Assembly: GCF_046098205.1 (NCBI RefSeq)
Contig: NZ_JBJURJ010000006.1
Location: forward strand, 248,001 to 312,000
DNA: 64,000 nucleotides
DNA from: Paenibacillus_AR mesotrionivorans
GTDB lineage: Bacteria > Bacillota > Bacilli > Paenibacillales > NBRC-103111
Direction: 5' to 3'
Position numbers and translations under genes: made by a program. How positions within the stretch are numbered: the stretch's first letter is position 1; each line of letters begins with the position of its first letter. The notes under the pieces were generated by a model. That model saw only the letters and a list, made by a program, of their open reading frames with translations. It was not told the DNA's origin and did not search any database. Below are positions 8,037-17,030 of this stretch, piece by piece.

Positions 8037-8384
8037 ATGAACTGCCCGGTATGCGATAATGTGAGAATGCGTGAAGTGGAAAAAGCAGGCGTTACCATAG
8101 ACACATGCCCCCAGTGCAAAGGGGTCTGGCTGGACCGTGGGGAACTGGACAAGTTAATGAGCGACGTGCGCGAGGTCCGGGAGGACTTCAATACGTGGCA
8201 GAAGCAGCGTGACGATGATTACGAGCGCCGCGATTACGACCGTCGTGACGGTGAACGGCGCGACTACGAGCAGCGGAGCTACGAGCATAACCCCTCCTAC
8301 GACAAGAATCATTACCCTCAGCAGGGCTACAAAGGCAAAAAGAAAAAGAGCATTCTGGACAGTCTGGGCGATCTGTTCGACTAA
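8037..8384 (+). CDS. TFIIB-type zinc-ribbon protein
   Basis: A 115-residue protein with one N-terminal zinc ribbon (CPVC at residues 3-6, CPQC 21-24) followed by KGVWLDRGELDKL, the signature of the zf-TFIIB family. The rest is highly charged, with Arg/Asp/Tyr-rich repeats (RRDYDRRDGERRDYEQR) and a basic KGKKKK patch before the C-terminal ILDSLGDLFD. A good AAAGGAGG precedes the start. Family members are small and mostly uncharacterised; the charged tail may bind nucleic acid, but this is inference. Confidence 0.85.
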   Translation: MNCPVCDNVRMREVEKAGVTIDTCPQCKGVWLDRGELDKLMSDVREVREDFNTWQKQRDDDYERRDYDRRDGERRDYEQRSYEHNPSYDKNHYPQQGYKGKKKKSILDSLGDLFD

Positions 8385-8445
8385 GAAGATACGTCTCCAT
8401 TCCATAATTGCTATACTCGCAAGCTCACAGCAGTGTTTTATCGGA

Positions 8446-8490
8446 AACCAGCCGCTGCCCCCAGCACGGGGTAACAGTCGGCTGGTTTTC
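8446..8490 (+). terminator. hairpin between zinc-ribbon gene and ABC exporter
   Basis: AACCAGCCG (8446-8454) pairs with CGGCTGGTT (8479-8487), with an inner CCCC/GGGG pair, and is followed by TTTTC. It can end the zinc-ribbon transcript or attenuate read-through into the exporter operon. Confidence 0.6.
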
Positions 8491-8520
8491 GCGTCATCAT
8501 AACCGGGAGGATTGTTCCAC

Positions 8521-10290
8521 ATGTCTTCATCGAAACCAAAATTCAAGCTCCCCCTCCGGGAGTATGCGGGGCTTCTGGCGCAATACCTGATCCCCCAATG
8601 GCCCGCCATGACCGCTCTTGGGCTGCTGCTACTCTCTGGCATCGCCATGCAGCTGATCAGCCCCCAGCTGATCCGGTATTTTATCGACACGGCCCAGTCG
8701 GGCCACGGCGGTGAGAAGCTGATGCAGGCTGCCTTGTGGTTTATCGGCTTGTCCGTGCTGACCCAGGGTGTCCGTGTCATCGCTGCCTACATCGGAGAAA
8801 ATGTGGGCTGGACCGCCACCAACCAGCTTCGCAGCGAGGTAGCCGCCCACTGTCTGAAGCTGGATATGTCTTTTCACAAGAAACATACCTCCGGGTCCAT
8901 CATCGAACGGGTAGACGGGGATATTAATGCCTTGGGCAACTTCTTTTCCAACTTCGTTATTCTTCTATTAAGCAATATGGTGTTGATGACCGGTATCCTG
9001 ATTTTGCTGTTCCGGGAAAATGTTCTGATCGGCGCTGTGATGACCATTTTCGTTATCTTCGCCCTGACAGTCATCCAGCGCATCCGGCGTTACGCCGCCC
9101 CCATGTGGACCAAAATGCGCCAGATCAGCGCCGAATTCTACGGGTTTCTGGGAGAGCATCTGGAGGGCACCGAGGATACCCGGGCCAATGGAGCCACTGC
9201 CTATGTGCTGCATCGTTTCCACAGCCTGCTGCGCACCTGGCTGCCGATCCGCATCCGGGCGTTTTTCGGCTTCGCCGCCATGTGGATCACCGCCATTGTG
9301 GTATTTGCCCTGGGGAATGCCATGGCCTTCGGCATCAGCGCCTATCTGTGGCGACAAGGGAGCATTACCATCGGCGCTGTGTATATGGTTTTTCACTATA
9401 CGGAGCTCCTGGCTCAGCCCATCGAAAAAATCCGCCAGCAGCTGGAGGATCTGCAGAAGGCGGATGCCAGCATCACCCGGATCCGGGAGCTGCTGGGGAC
9501 CGAGTCCTTGATCCGGGACGGCGACAGCGGCAGACTGCTTCCGGAGGGGGCGCTGTCGGTGGAGTTCCGCAGCGTTACCTTTGGCTACGAGGAGGATAAC
9601 ACTACTCTGGAGGGACTGAACTTCCGGCTCGAGCCGGGGAAGGTGCTGGGGCTTTTGGGCCGGACGGGAAGCGGCAAGTCCACCACTGCCCGGCTGCTGC
9701 TTCGTTTCTATGATCCCGGGGAAGGAGCCATTCTTCTGGGGGATACGGATATCCGGGAGGTGCACCTGCATGATCTGCGCAGCCGGATCGGCTTCGTTAC
9801 GCAGAATATTGAGATTTTTCAAGGAACGGTCCGGGATAACCTGACCTTCTACGATTCCAGCATTGACGACACCCTGATCCGGCAGGTACTGGAGGAGCTG
9901 GGGCTTGGCAACTGGCTAGCCTCCCTGCCCAAGGGTCTCGACACCCTCCTGGAATCCGGAGGCGGGGGTTTATCCGCAGGGGAAGCGCAGCTCTTGGCTT
10001 TCGCCCGGGTATTCCTGAAGAACCCGGGACTGGTGGTGCTGGACGAAGCCTCCTCCCGGCTGGACCCAGCCACTGAGCAGCTGCTGGAGCGTGCAGTGAA
10101 CAGGCTTTTGAAGGACCGCACCTGCATCATCATCGCCCACCGACTCTCCACCATCCAGCGGGCCGATGATATTCTGATGCTGGATGACGGGCGGATCGCC
10201 GAACACGGCAAACGGCTTGCGCTGCTGGCCGATCCCGGCTCCCGGTTCAGCCGGGTGATGGAAGCCGGACTCGAGGAGGTGCTCGTCTAA
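8521..10290 (+). CDS. heterodimeric ABC exporter, subunit 1 (permease-ATPase)
   Basis: A 589-residue half-transporter: about six membrane helices in residues 20-300, then an ATPase domain with Walker A GRTGSGKST, an altered signature LSAGE, Walker B VVLDEAS with the catalytic glutamate, and H-loop AHRLST. The start at 8521 follows GGGAGG by ten bases. The stop overlaps the start of subunit 2 (TAATG), indicating translational coupling. The altered signature together with the partner's altered Walker B matches the one-degenerate-site pattern of heterodimeric exporters such as BmrCD or TM287/288. Substrate unknown; drug or lipid export is typical. Confidence 0.93.
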   Translation: MSSSKPKFKLPLREYAGLLAQYLIPQWPAMTALGLLLLSGIAMQLISPQLIRYFIDTAQSGHGGEKLMQAALWFIGLSVLTQGVRVIAAYIGENVGWTATNQLRSEVAAHCLKLDMSFHKKHTSGSIIERVDGDINALGNFFSNFVILLLSNMVLMTGILILLFRENVLIGAVMTIFVIFALTVIQRIRRYAAPMWTKMRQISAEFYGFLGEHLEGTEDTRANGATAYVLHRFHSLLRTWLPIRIRAFFGFAAMWITAIVVFALGNAMAFGISAYLWRQGSITIGAVYMVFHYTELLAQPIEKIRQQLEDLQKADASITRIRELLGTESLIRDGDSGRLLPEGALSVEFRSVTFGYEEDNTTLEGLNFRLEPGKVLGLLGRTGSGKSTTARLLLRFYDPGEGAILLGDTDIREVHLHDLRSRIGFVTQNIEIFQGTVRDNLTFYDSSIDDTLIRQVLEELGLGNWLASLPKGLDTLLESGGGGLSAGEAQLLAFARVFLKNPGLVVLDEASSRLDPATEQLLERAVNRLLKDRTCIIIAHRLSTIQRADDILMLDDGRIAEHGKRLALLADPGSRFSRVMEAGLEEVLV

Positions 10291-12128
10291 TGAAAGCAAC
10301 ATCCGCTCAAACCGCAGCCGGAAACCGGCGCTTCAGCACCTTCCGGCTTTTTATGGGACTCATCCGTTATACGCCTTGGCTGTACAGCTGGAACCTGTTC
10401 AACTGGATTCTCATCACGCTGGTGCCGATTCTCCCCGGTTTGGTTACCAAGGAATTCTTCGATATCCTCTCCGGGGCATCGACCACCGGCTTTAATGTGG
10501 CGACGGTCATCGCTCTGCTGCTGGCTTCGGCTATGGCCCGGGTCGCCGCCATTCTCGTCGGCTTCCTCTCCGACGTCCACTTCCGCTTCCGGGCTGCGGG
10601 ACTCTTACGCCGCAATATGCTGGAGCATATTCTCCGGGAGCCGGGGGCCAAAGCCATTCCCGGATCGCCGGGTGAAGCCATCAGCCAGTTCCGGGACGAC
10701 GTGGAGCAGGTGGAGGAAGCGGTCAGCTGGTCCGTTGACGCCATCAGCATGATCTTTTTTGCCGCGGTATCCGTATATATCCTGGCCCGGATCGATGCCC
10801 AAATGACCCTGTGGGTATTCCTGCCTCTGGTTGTGGTTGTGGCACTGGCCCAGCTTTCCACCGGTTGGCTGCAAAAGTACCGTGCCGCCAGCCGCGAGGC
10901 CACCAGCCAGGTGACGGGGGCCATCAGTGAGATGTTCACCTCTGTCCAGGCCATCCAGGTGGCAGGCGCAGAGGACCGGGTAATCGGTCAATTCCGGGAG
11001 CTGAATGATACCCGGCGCAAGTCCATGCTGAAGGATAAGCTGTTCAGTCAGGCGCTGGACTCGGTTTTTTCCAACACGGTGAATCTGGGAACAGGCTTCA
11101 TTCTGATCCTGGCCGGACAAAAGATGCAAAACGGCACCTTCCAGGTGGGGGATTTTGCGCTGTTCGTTTATTATCTGAATTTCGTCACCACCTTCATCCA
11201 GAATTTCGGCAAGTTCCTGACCTACTACAAACAAAGCACGGTTTCCACCGAACGGATGGGAGCGCTGCTCCAAGGGGCGTCCGGGGAAAAGCTTATCCGC
11301 AAGGCCCCGCTTTATTTGCGCGGAGAGATGCCTGGACCTGCTGAGATTGCGTCGGAGGCGGTGCCCGGCACTGCCTTTAAGGGGTCCGCCGCGGCTGCCG
11401 GTTTGGCGCTGGACGAGCTGAAGGTGGCGGGTTTAACGTACATGTATCCTGCGACCGGACGGGGAATCAGTGAGATTGATTTTACACTGCAAAAGGGCTC
11501 CTTCACCGTCGTCACCGGCCGGATCGGATCAGGCAAAACCACGCTGGTCCGCACGCTGCTTGGGCTGCTCCCTCCCGACGGCGGACAGGTGCTGTGGAAC
11601 GGGCACCAGGTGGAGGACCCGGGTAATTTCTTCGTCCCGCCGGTGAGCGCATATACCCCGCAGGTGCCCCGGCTGTACAGCGACACCTTAACGGAAAATA
11701 TCCTCCTGGGCCTGCCCAACGAGGGCGGACGGCTGCAGGAGGCGGTGCACGCGGCGGTGCTGGAGCATGACGTGGAGGAGCTGCATCTGGGGCTGGACAC
11801 GGTCATCGGCCCCCGGGGCGTGAAGCTCTCCGGCGGCCAGGCCCAGCGTACGGCGGCCGCGCGGATGTTTGCCCGGGAGGCGGAGTTGTATGTGTTCGAC
11901 GACCTGTCCAGCGCGTTGGATGTGGAGACGGAGCAGAAGCTGTGGGAGCGGCTGTTTGCCGGGCGCAAGGCCGCATGCTTGGTGGTCTCCCACCGCAAGG
12001 CGGTGCTGCAGCATGCCGACCGGATTTTGCTCCTGAAAGACGGCCGGCTCCACGCCTCAGGAACGCTGGCGGAGCTGTTGGATTCCAATGAGGAAATGCG
12101 GCGCCTGTGGAGCGGGGAAATTTCGTAA
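10290..12128 (+). CDS. heterodimeric ABC exporter, subunit 2 (permease-ATPase)
   Basis: A 612-residue partner half-transporter, with a membrane domain in residues 20-330 and then an ATPase domain with Walker A GRIGSGKTT, canonical signature LSGGQAQR, Walker B YVFDDLSS where aspartate replaces the catalytic glutamate, and H-loop VSHRK. A roughly 40-residue Ala/Gly/Pro-rich linker joins the domains. Its start codon shares a base with the stop of subunit 1. The two proteins would form one canonical and one degenerate ATP site. No local regulator is evident; the next 985 bases hold no gene. Confidence 0.93.
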   Translation: MKATSAQTAAGNRRFSTFRLFMGLIRYTPWLYSWNLFNWILITLVPILPGLVTKEFFDILSGASTTGFNVATVIALLLASAMARVAAILVGFLSDVHFRFRAAGLLRRNMLEHILREPGAKAIPGSPGEAISQFRDDVEQVEEAVSWSVDAISMIFFAAVSVYILARIDAQMTLWVFLPLVVVVALAQLSTGWLQKYRAASREATSQVTGAISEMFTSVQAIQVAGAEDRVIGQFRELNDTRRKSMLKDKLFSQALDSVFSNTVNLGTGFILILAGQKMQNGTFQVGDFALFVYYLNFVTTFIQNFGKFLTYYKQSTVSTERMGALLQGASGEKLIRKAPLYLRGEMPGPAEIASEAVPGTAFKGSAAAAGLALDELKVAGLTYMYPATGRGISEIDFTLQKGSFTVVTGRIGSGKTTLVRTLLGLLPPDGGQVLWNGHQVEDPGNFFVPPVSAYTPQVPRLYSDTLTENILLGLPNEGGRLQEAVHAAVLEHDVEELHLGLDTVIGPRGVKLSGGQAQRTAAARMFAREAELYVFDDLSSALDVETEQKLWERLFAGRKAACLVVSHRKAVLQHADRILLLKDGRLHASGTLAELLDSNEEMRRLWSGEIS

Positions 12129-12256
12129 AGCTGGAATGTGCGGGGCAGGTACTATGAGAAGGCACTTTGGGGACGCATTATCCATAGGCACTAGAAGTTT
12201 GTCCGGGAAGTGAGTTTTGCCGCCAACCGATTCCCGCCCGCCTGCCTGCCTTCATC

Positions 12257-12440
12257 TAACGGACACCATGGATCTTATTTAGCTTAAAACCTGCCTTTTG
12301 CAAATCTTACGGACACCACAGCCGTTATTTGGCACTTTCCTTCTCCTGCTCAGGGTTTTGGGGAGGAATAAGTTCTCTCCAGTCCGTAAGTTCCCCAAAA
12401 ACGCAATTTTCCGCTAAATAAGGTCTCTCCCGTCCGTTAC
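12257..12440. repeat. intergenic repeat cluster 3 (variant TAACGGACACC)
   Basis: Variant units TAACGGACACCATGGATCTT and TTACGGACACCACAGCCGTT in plus orientation are followed by reverse units CTCTCCAGTCCGTAAG and AAGGTCTCTCCCGTCCGTTA. The arrangement (two forward, then two reverse) is the same as in other clusters, but the core reads CGGACA rather than CGGAAC. Confidence 0.65.
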
Positions 12441-12468
12441 GCCGACTTGCAAGACCGTACACCTGCCG

Positions 12469-12554
12469 CCATCACGTTACGACTGCTCGCGCATCCGCAC
12501 GTCTGTCTGCCAACTCATCACGACTACTCGCCATCACGTTGCGACTGCTCGCGC
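12469..12554. repeat. 24-bp direct repeat
   Basis: CCATCACGTTRCGACTGCTC plus GCGC occurs at 12469-12492 and 12531-12554, with a shorter related copy (CATCACGACTACTCGC) at about 12516. There is no gene in this stretch. Confidence 0.7.
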
Positions 12555-12644
12555 GTTCGCTACCCCTACCGCTAATCCGTACGCTTGCCCGCGAGTAACT
12601 GCTTGCTTCCAAGGCCGCGGCGCCCTCCCCACCCTACAAACGGC

Positions 12645-12672
12645 ACCCCTGGCCCCCATACCAGGGGTTTTA
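12645..12672 (+). terminator. intrinsic terminator
   Basis: ACCCCTGG (12645-12652) and CCAGGGGT (12661-12668) form a perfect 8-bp stem with an 8-base loop, followed by TTTATT. It lies 520 bases after the exporter stop and upstream of the pflB control region, so it probably insulates pflB. Confidence 0.65.
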
Positions 12673-12728
12673 TTGGCTTGCGCCCCGGTAAACGGATGTG
12701 TAAAGGCCAGGCGGAGCGGGTAATACTC

Positions 12729-12757
12729 TTTAGTGAATGCCTGCTTTGTGGTATGAT
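12729..12757 (+). promoter_or_regulatory. possible sigma-A promoter upstream of pflB
   Basis: TTTAGT and TATGAT hexamers are separated by exactly 17 bases, just after the terminator at 12645-12672. The -35 box is weak and it would give a leader of about 350 bases, so an alternative promoter nearer pflB (TATTAT at 13048 or TATAGT at 13056) is equally possible. Confidence 0.3.
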
Positions 12758-12914
12758 ATTAATCACAGTATCTAACAATTGTCACACTATTCAATCATTT
12801 TACCCAAGCTATGCGCTTTCATCCTCCAACTGTGTCTTTCTGTTATACTGTTTTCTGAATTCTGTTTCATTTCCATGGGAATGACGAAACTTGTCAAAAA
12901 TCTATTTGAGGACT

Positions 12915-12932
12915 TTGTGACCGTTTTCACAA
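12915..12932. promoter_or_regulatory. Rex/Fnr-type operator 1 upstream of pflB
   Basis: TTGTGACCGTTTTCACAA is an 18-bp palindrome. It contains a perfect TGTGA-N6-TCACA (Crp/Fnr family) and also matches the Rex consensus TTGTGAA-N4-TTCACAA at all but one arm base. The target gene, pflB, is classically redox- or oxygen-regulated. Confidence 0.65.
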
Positions 12933-12990
12933 CCTTATTTTTCCACCCTTGCGCCTCAAGGATTTGCTTTTGATTCGAAGAATTCGTTAT

Positions 12991-13008
12991 TTGTAATGAT
13001 TTTCACAA
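12991..13008. promoter_or_regulatory. Rex/Fnr-type operator 2 upstream of pflB
   Basis: TTGTAATGATTTTCACAA lies 76 bp downstream of the first site. The right arm is perfect and the left arm is imperfect. If transcription starts near 13061 (after TATTAT at 13048) its centre would lie near -61, a position used for class I Fnr activation. Confidence 0.5.
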
Positions 13009-13114
13009 ATACGTCACGAATGACCTCTTTTCAAAACAGCTAAACCGTATTATTCTATAGTCATAAGAACTGTATCAATAATTTAAATTATCTGTTTTCG
13101 GGAGGGTGACCGCA

Positions 13115-15343
13115 ATGAAACAATGGGACGGATTCCAAGGCGGCGCATGGGAAAAGGAAATTAACGTAAGAGACTTTATTCAACAAAACGTAACTGTATA
13201 TACAGGTGACGATGCTTTCCTGGCACCAGCCACGGATGCAACCAACCAATTGTGGAAGCAAGTCATGGATCTCTCGAAGCAAGAACGGGATAACGGCGGC
13301 GTGCTGGATATGGATACCGAGGTGGTTTCCACTATTACCTCCCACGGCCCCGGCTACCTGAACAAGGACCTGGAAACTGTTGTCGGCGTTCAAACTGACA
13401 AACCCTTCAAACGGTCCCTGCAGCCCTTCGGCGGTATCCGCATGGCAGAGCAAGCCTGCGAATCCTACGGCTTCAAGGTAAGTGAAGAAGTCAGCCGTAT
13501 TTTCTCCGACATCCGCAAAACTCATAACCAAGGCGTATTCGATGCCTATACCGACGAAATGAAGCTGGCCCGTAAGGCCGCCATCATCACCGGTCTTCCC
13601 GACGCTTACGGCCGCGGCCGGATTATCGGCGACTACCGCCGCGTTGCTCTTTACGGTATCGATCACCTGATCGCCGAGAAAAAGAAGGACCTTTCCAACA
13701 CTGGCCTGCGTACCCTGAGCGATGACATCATCCGCCTGCGTGAAGAGCTGAACGAGCAAATCCGCGCTTTGAGCGAGCTGAAGAAGCTGGGCAAGGCTTA
13801 CGGCTTCGACCTGTCCCAGCCGGCACAAACTGCCAAGGAAGCCTTCCAATGGCTGTACCTGGGTTACCTGGCTGCCATCAAGGAACAAAACGGCGCTGCC
13901 ATGAGCTTGGGCCGCACCTCCACATTCCTGGACATTTATGTAGAACGCGACCTGAAAGCAGGCGTCATGACCGAGCAACAAGCTCAAGAGCTGGTTGACC
14001 ACTTCGTTATGAAGCTGCGTCTGGTGAAGTTTGCACGGACTCCGGAATACAACGAGCTGTTCAGCGGCGACCCCACCTGGGTAACCGAGTCCATCGGCGG
14101 TGTAGGCATGGATGGCCGTCCGCTGGTCACCAAGAGCTCCTTCCGCTTCCTGCACACCCTCGACAACCTGGGCCCGTCCCCGGAGCCGAACCTGACTGTG
14201 CTCTGGTCGACACATCTGCCTGAAGGCTTCAAGGACTACTGTGCCAAGATGTCCATCAAAACCAGCGCTATCCAGTATGAGTCCGATGATCTCATGCGCA
14301 ACGAGTTCGGCGACGACTACGCCATCGCCTGCTGCGTATCCGCAATGCGTGTCGGCAAGCAAATGCAATTCTTCGGCGCCCGCGCCAACCTGGCCAAGGC
14401 TCTCCTGTACGCCATCAACGGTGGTGTGGACGAAAAGCTGAAGATTCAAGTCGGCCCGACCTTCGCTCCTATTACTTCCGAGTACCTGAACTTCGACGAA
14501 GTGATGAAGCGGTTTGACGATATGATGGAGTGGTTGGCCGAACTGTACATCAACACTCTGAACTGCATTCACTACATGCATGACAAATACAGCTACGAGC
14601 GCATCGAAATGGCTCTGCACGACACCCATATCCTGCGCACCATGGCAACCGGTATCGCCGGCTTGTCCGTAGCGGCTGACTCCCTGTCCGCCATCAAGTA
14701 CGGCAAGGTAAAGACCATCCGTGACGATAACGGCCTGGTTGTAGACTTCACCACCGAAGGCGAGTTCCCGAAATACGGCAACAACGATGACCGTGTGGAC
14801 CAACTGGCAGTGCAACTGGTAGAATCCTTCATGACCAAGCTGCGCAAGCACAAGACCTACCGGGATTCCGTACATTCCATGTCCATTCTGACCATCACCT
14901 CCAACGTGGTGTATGGCAAGAAAACCGGTAACACTCCGGACGGACGCCGTGCCGGCGAACCGTTCGCACCTGGCGCTAACCCGATGCACGGCCGCGACGA
15001 GAAGGGCGCATTGGCTTCCTTGTCCTCCGTCTCCAAGCTGCCTTACCAAGCATCCGTAGACGGCATTTCTAACACCTTCTCCATCGTGCCGCATGCACTG
15101 GGCAAGGATGACCATTCTCAAATCAAAAACCTGGTTGCCATTCTGGACGGTTATGCCGTGAAGCAAGGCCACCACTTGAACATCAACGTGTTCAACCGCG
15201 AGACCCTGACGGACGCTATGGAGCATCCGGAGAAGTACCCGCAACTGACCATCCGGGTATCCGGCTATGCTGTTAACTTCATCAAGCTGACCCGCGAACA
15301 ACAGCAAGACGTCATCAACCGTACCTTCCACAGCAGCCTGTAA
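13115..15343 (+). CDS. pflB: formate C-acetyltransferase (pyruvate formate-lyase)
   Basis: A 742-residue glycyl-radical enzyme that converts pyruvate and CoA to formate and acetyl-CoA during anaerobic growth. The adjacent catalytic cysteines are at 406-407 (AIACCVSAM) and the radical-bearing Gly717 is in RVSGYAVN near the C-terminus, both as in E. coli PflB. The length is normal. The ATG at 13115 follows GGGAGG; an in-frame GTG nine bases earlier lies inside the ribosome binding site. Codon use is strongly biased to the C-ending, high-expression type compared with its neighbours. Two Rex/Fnr-like palindromes lie 110-200 bp upstream, and the activating enzyme gene follows. Confidence 0.97.
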   Translation: MKQWDGFQGGAWEKEINVRDFIQQNVTVYTGDDAFLAPATDATNQLWKQVMDLSKQERDNGGVLDMDTEVVSTITSHGPGYLNKDLETVVGVQTDKPFKRSLQPFGGIRMAEQACESYGFKVSEEVSRIFSDIRKTHNQGVFDAYTDEMKLARKAAIITGLPDAYGRGRIIGDYRRVALYGIDHLIAEKKKDLSNTGLRTLSDDIIRLREELNEQIRALSELKKLGKAYGFDLSQPAQTAKEAFQWLYLGYLAAIKEQNGAAMSLGRTSTFLDIYVERDLKAGVMTEQQAQELVDHFVMKLRLVKFARTPEYNELFSGDPTWVTESIGGVGMDGRPLVTKSSFRFLHTLDNLGPSPEPNLTVLWSTHLPEGFKDYCAKMSIKTSAIQYESDDLMRNEFGDDYAIACCVSAMRVGKQMQFFGARANLAKALLYAINGGVDEKLKIQVGPTFAPITSEYLNFDEVMKRFDDMMEWLAELYINTLNCIHYMHDKYSYERIEMALHDTHILRTMATGIAGLSVAADSLSAIKYGKVKTIRDDNGLVVDFTTEGEFPKYGNNDDRVDQLAVQLVESFMTKLRKHKTYRDSVHSMSILTITSNVVYGKKTGNTPDGRRAGEPFAPGANPMHGRDEKGALASLSSVSKLPYQASVDGISNTFSIVPHALGKDDHSQIKNLVAILDGYAVKQGHHLNINVFNRETLTDAMEHPEKYPQLTIRVSGYAVNFIKLTREQQQDVINRTFHSSL

Positions 15344-15374
15344 AACAACACGAAACGGAAGGCCCTCGAAAAGC

Positions 15375-15408
15375 CCGGAATGCGCCGCGTGCGTATTCCG
15401 GATTTTTT
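15375..15408 (+). terminator. pflB terminator
   Basis: CCGGAATGCGC (15375-15385) pairs with GCGTATTCCGG (15391-15401) around a five-base loop, followed by ATTTTTT. It separates pflB from pflA. Confidence 0.8.
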
Positions 15409-15521
15409 CCCCGGGGGGAACCGCGGCGCAAACCGGGAGGTTTATCCGGCTGCATCATATATGCAATACATCTCAATGACTGCAAGAAAGCACACTTGAA
15501 TTTTTTTGCAAAATAGACTAC

Positions 15522-15550
15522 TGGACACCCGGGTTTACGCATGCTATGCT
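15522..15550 (+). promoter_or_regulatory. sigma-A promoter for pflA
   Basis: TGGACA (15522-15527) and TATGCT (15545-15550) are 17 bases apart, 40 bases upstream of the pflA start. Together with the preceding terminator this gives pflA its own transcript. Confidence 0.55.
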
Positions 15551-15589
15551 GACGGCTTGGGATGATGTTCATAAAGGAGGCGGCATACG

Positions 15590-16348
15590 ATGAAGGGAAA
15601 TATCCATTCCATTGAAACCTTCGGTACCGTAGACGGACCCGGCATTCGCTATGTGGTGTTCACCCAGGGCTGTCTGCTTCGCTGCTTATACTGCCACAAT
15701 GCAGATACATGGGAAATCGGCACGGGCAAGGTGATGACAACGGATGAGATTATGGCTGATTTCGAAAGCTACCTTCCTTTCATCGAAGCTTCCGGCGGCG
15801 GAATTACCGTCAGCGGCGGCGAGCCGTTGCTCCAGATGGATTTTATGGTTGACCTGTTCCGCAAGTGCAAGGCCCGCGGCATTCATACTACCGTGGACAG
15901 CTCCGGCGGCTGCTACAGCACCGAAGAAGGATTTCAGGCCAAGCTGAAGGAGCTGATCCAGTATACGGATCTGGTTCTGCTGGACCTGAAGCATCTGGAC
16001 GACGATGCCCACCGCAAGCTTACCGGACGGAGCAACGCCAACATTCTGCAATTCGCCCGTTTTCTTTCGGATAACAAGGTGCCTGTATGGGTCCGCCACG
16101 TGCTGGTTCCCGGCTGGACTGACAGCGAGGATCATCTGCGGCGGATGGGGGAATTTATCAAGACCCTGGAGAATGTCAAGAAAATCGAGATTCTTCCTTA
16201 CCACAAGCTGGGTGTCTACAAATGGAAAACCCTGGGCTACAAGTATGCTCTGGAAAATGTGGAGCCGCCTTCAGCCGAAAGCGTCCAGCTTGCCAAAGAG
16301 CTGCTTGGTGCCGCGGATTCCACTTTATCCGGTTCTGCAGCCAAATAA
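15590..16348 (+). CDS. pflA: pyruvate formate-lyase activating enzyme
   Basis: A 252-residue radical SAM enzyme that installs the glycyl radical on PflB. The iron-sulfur cluster motif CLLRCLYC (CxxxCxxC) lies at residues 28-35, after the N-terminal GTVDGPGIRYVVF, and the SAM-contact GGEP is in ITVSGGEPLLQ. AAAGGAGG lies ten bases before the ATG. It is separated from pflB by a terminator and a promoter-like sequence, so the ratio of enzyme to activase can be set by transcription. Confidence 0.96.
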   Translation: MKGNIHSIETFGTVDGPGIRYVVFTQGCLLRCLYCHNADTWEIGTGKVMTTDEIMADFESYLPFIEASGGGITVSGGEPLLQMDFMVDLFRKCKARGIHTTVDSSGGCYSTEEGFQAKLKELIQYTDLVLLDLKHLDDDAHRKLTGRSNANILQFARFLSDNKVPVWVRHVLVPGWTDSEDHLRRMGEFIKTLENVKKIEILPYHKLGVYKWKTLGYKYALENVEPPSAESVQLAKELLGAADSTLSGSAAK

Positions 16349-16485
16349 AAGAATACAACAAAGCCGGGACTGCCCTTGGGCGTGCTTGCAAACTCCTCAA
16401 GCGGATTTGCAAACACGGCCTAATGGGGCTGGCCCGGCTTTTCATCATTTTCCTTGCTAGAAGCGCGAATATAGGAGGTGCGCCC

Positions 16486-16971
16486 ATGTGGCCTTCCCGT
16501 CCCAAACACCGCCATGCCCAATCCGCATCCTTGCCGGAGAACGAACCACGCCCGACCATTCCGCTGCCTGCCGAAGTCTATGTGGATCAGGACGCGGTTT
16601 CCGCAGGTCATACCCAAGTGGCCCATTGGCTGGATGAAAAATATGAGGAGTTCGTAGCCGGCGGCGGTCTGGATCGTCTGCCCGGCAAGGGCAAACCCCT
16701 GACGGTGCCCACAGGAGATGTGATGAACACCATCCTGAAGCAGGCCGGCGTCCCCCACCCTTGGGTGCTCCTAAGGCTGACCATCAAGGAATCCATCGAG
16801 GATATCGCACATCTGTTGAAGCGTGCACCGGATGATCCATCCATTGACGGACAGCTGGCGGAGGTGAACAAACGCATTGTCCAATACAATGTGGAGTCTC
16901 CGAGTATGGCATTACACAGGCGGAAGCTGACCCGGGAGAATATCCGGGCTGAGCTGGAGAAGTGGAAGTAA
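16486..16971 (+). CDS. DUF1992 (DnaJ-homologue subfamily C member 28 domain) protein
   Basis: A 161-residue protein of unknown function. The family signature is seen in EKYEEFVAGGGLDRLPGKGKPL at about residues 48-69 (helix, then LPGKGKPL), followed by a helical region. No J-domain HPD motif is present, as in other bacterial members. The ATG at 16486 is set by AGGAGG seven bases upstream; the reading frame extends further upstream but without a better start. A broad hairpin (AAGCCGGG near 16371 with CCCGGCTT near 16433) between pflA and this gene may act as a terminator or attenuator. Confidence 0.8.
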   Translation: MWPSRPKHRHAQSASLPENEPRPTIPLPAEVYVDQDAVSAGHTQVAHWLDEKYEEFVAGGGLDRLPGKGKPLTVPTGDVMNTILKQAGVPHPWVLLRLTIKESIEDIAHLLKRAPDDPSIDGQLAEVNKRIVQYNVESPSMALHRRKLTRENIRAELEKWK

Positions 16972-17030
16972 CTGTTTAATTCTATCGCGGGTGCCTGCCG
17001 TACCCTCGCGGCTGCCCGATCAGCGGATAC

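Noticed and set aside
12585..12884. Open frame of 99 codons upstream of pflB
   Set aside because: It runs through a terminator and a promoter-like region, has no ribosome binding site, and the translation has unusual composition without a domain.
13088..15331. Long open frame of about 747 codons antisense to pflB
   Set aside because: It is an exact shadow of the strongly codon-biased pflB gene; the translation has no recognisable motifs and no ribosome binding site was found.
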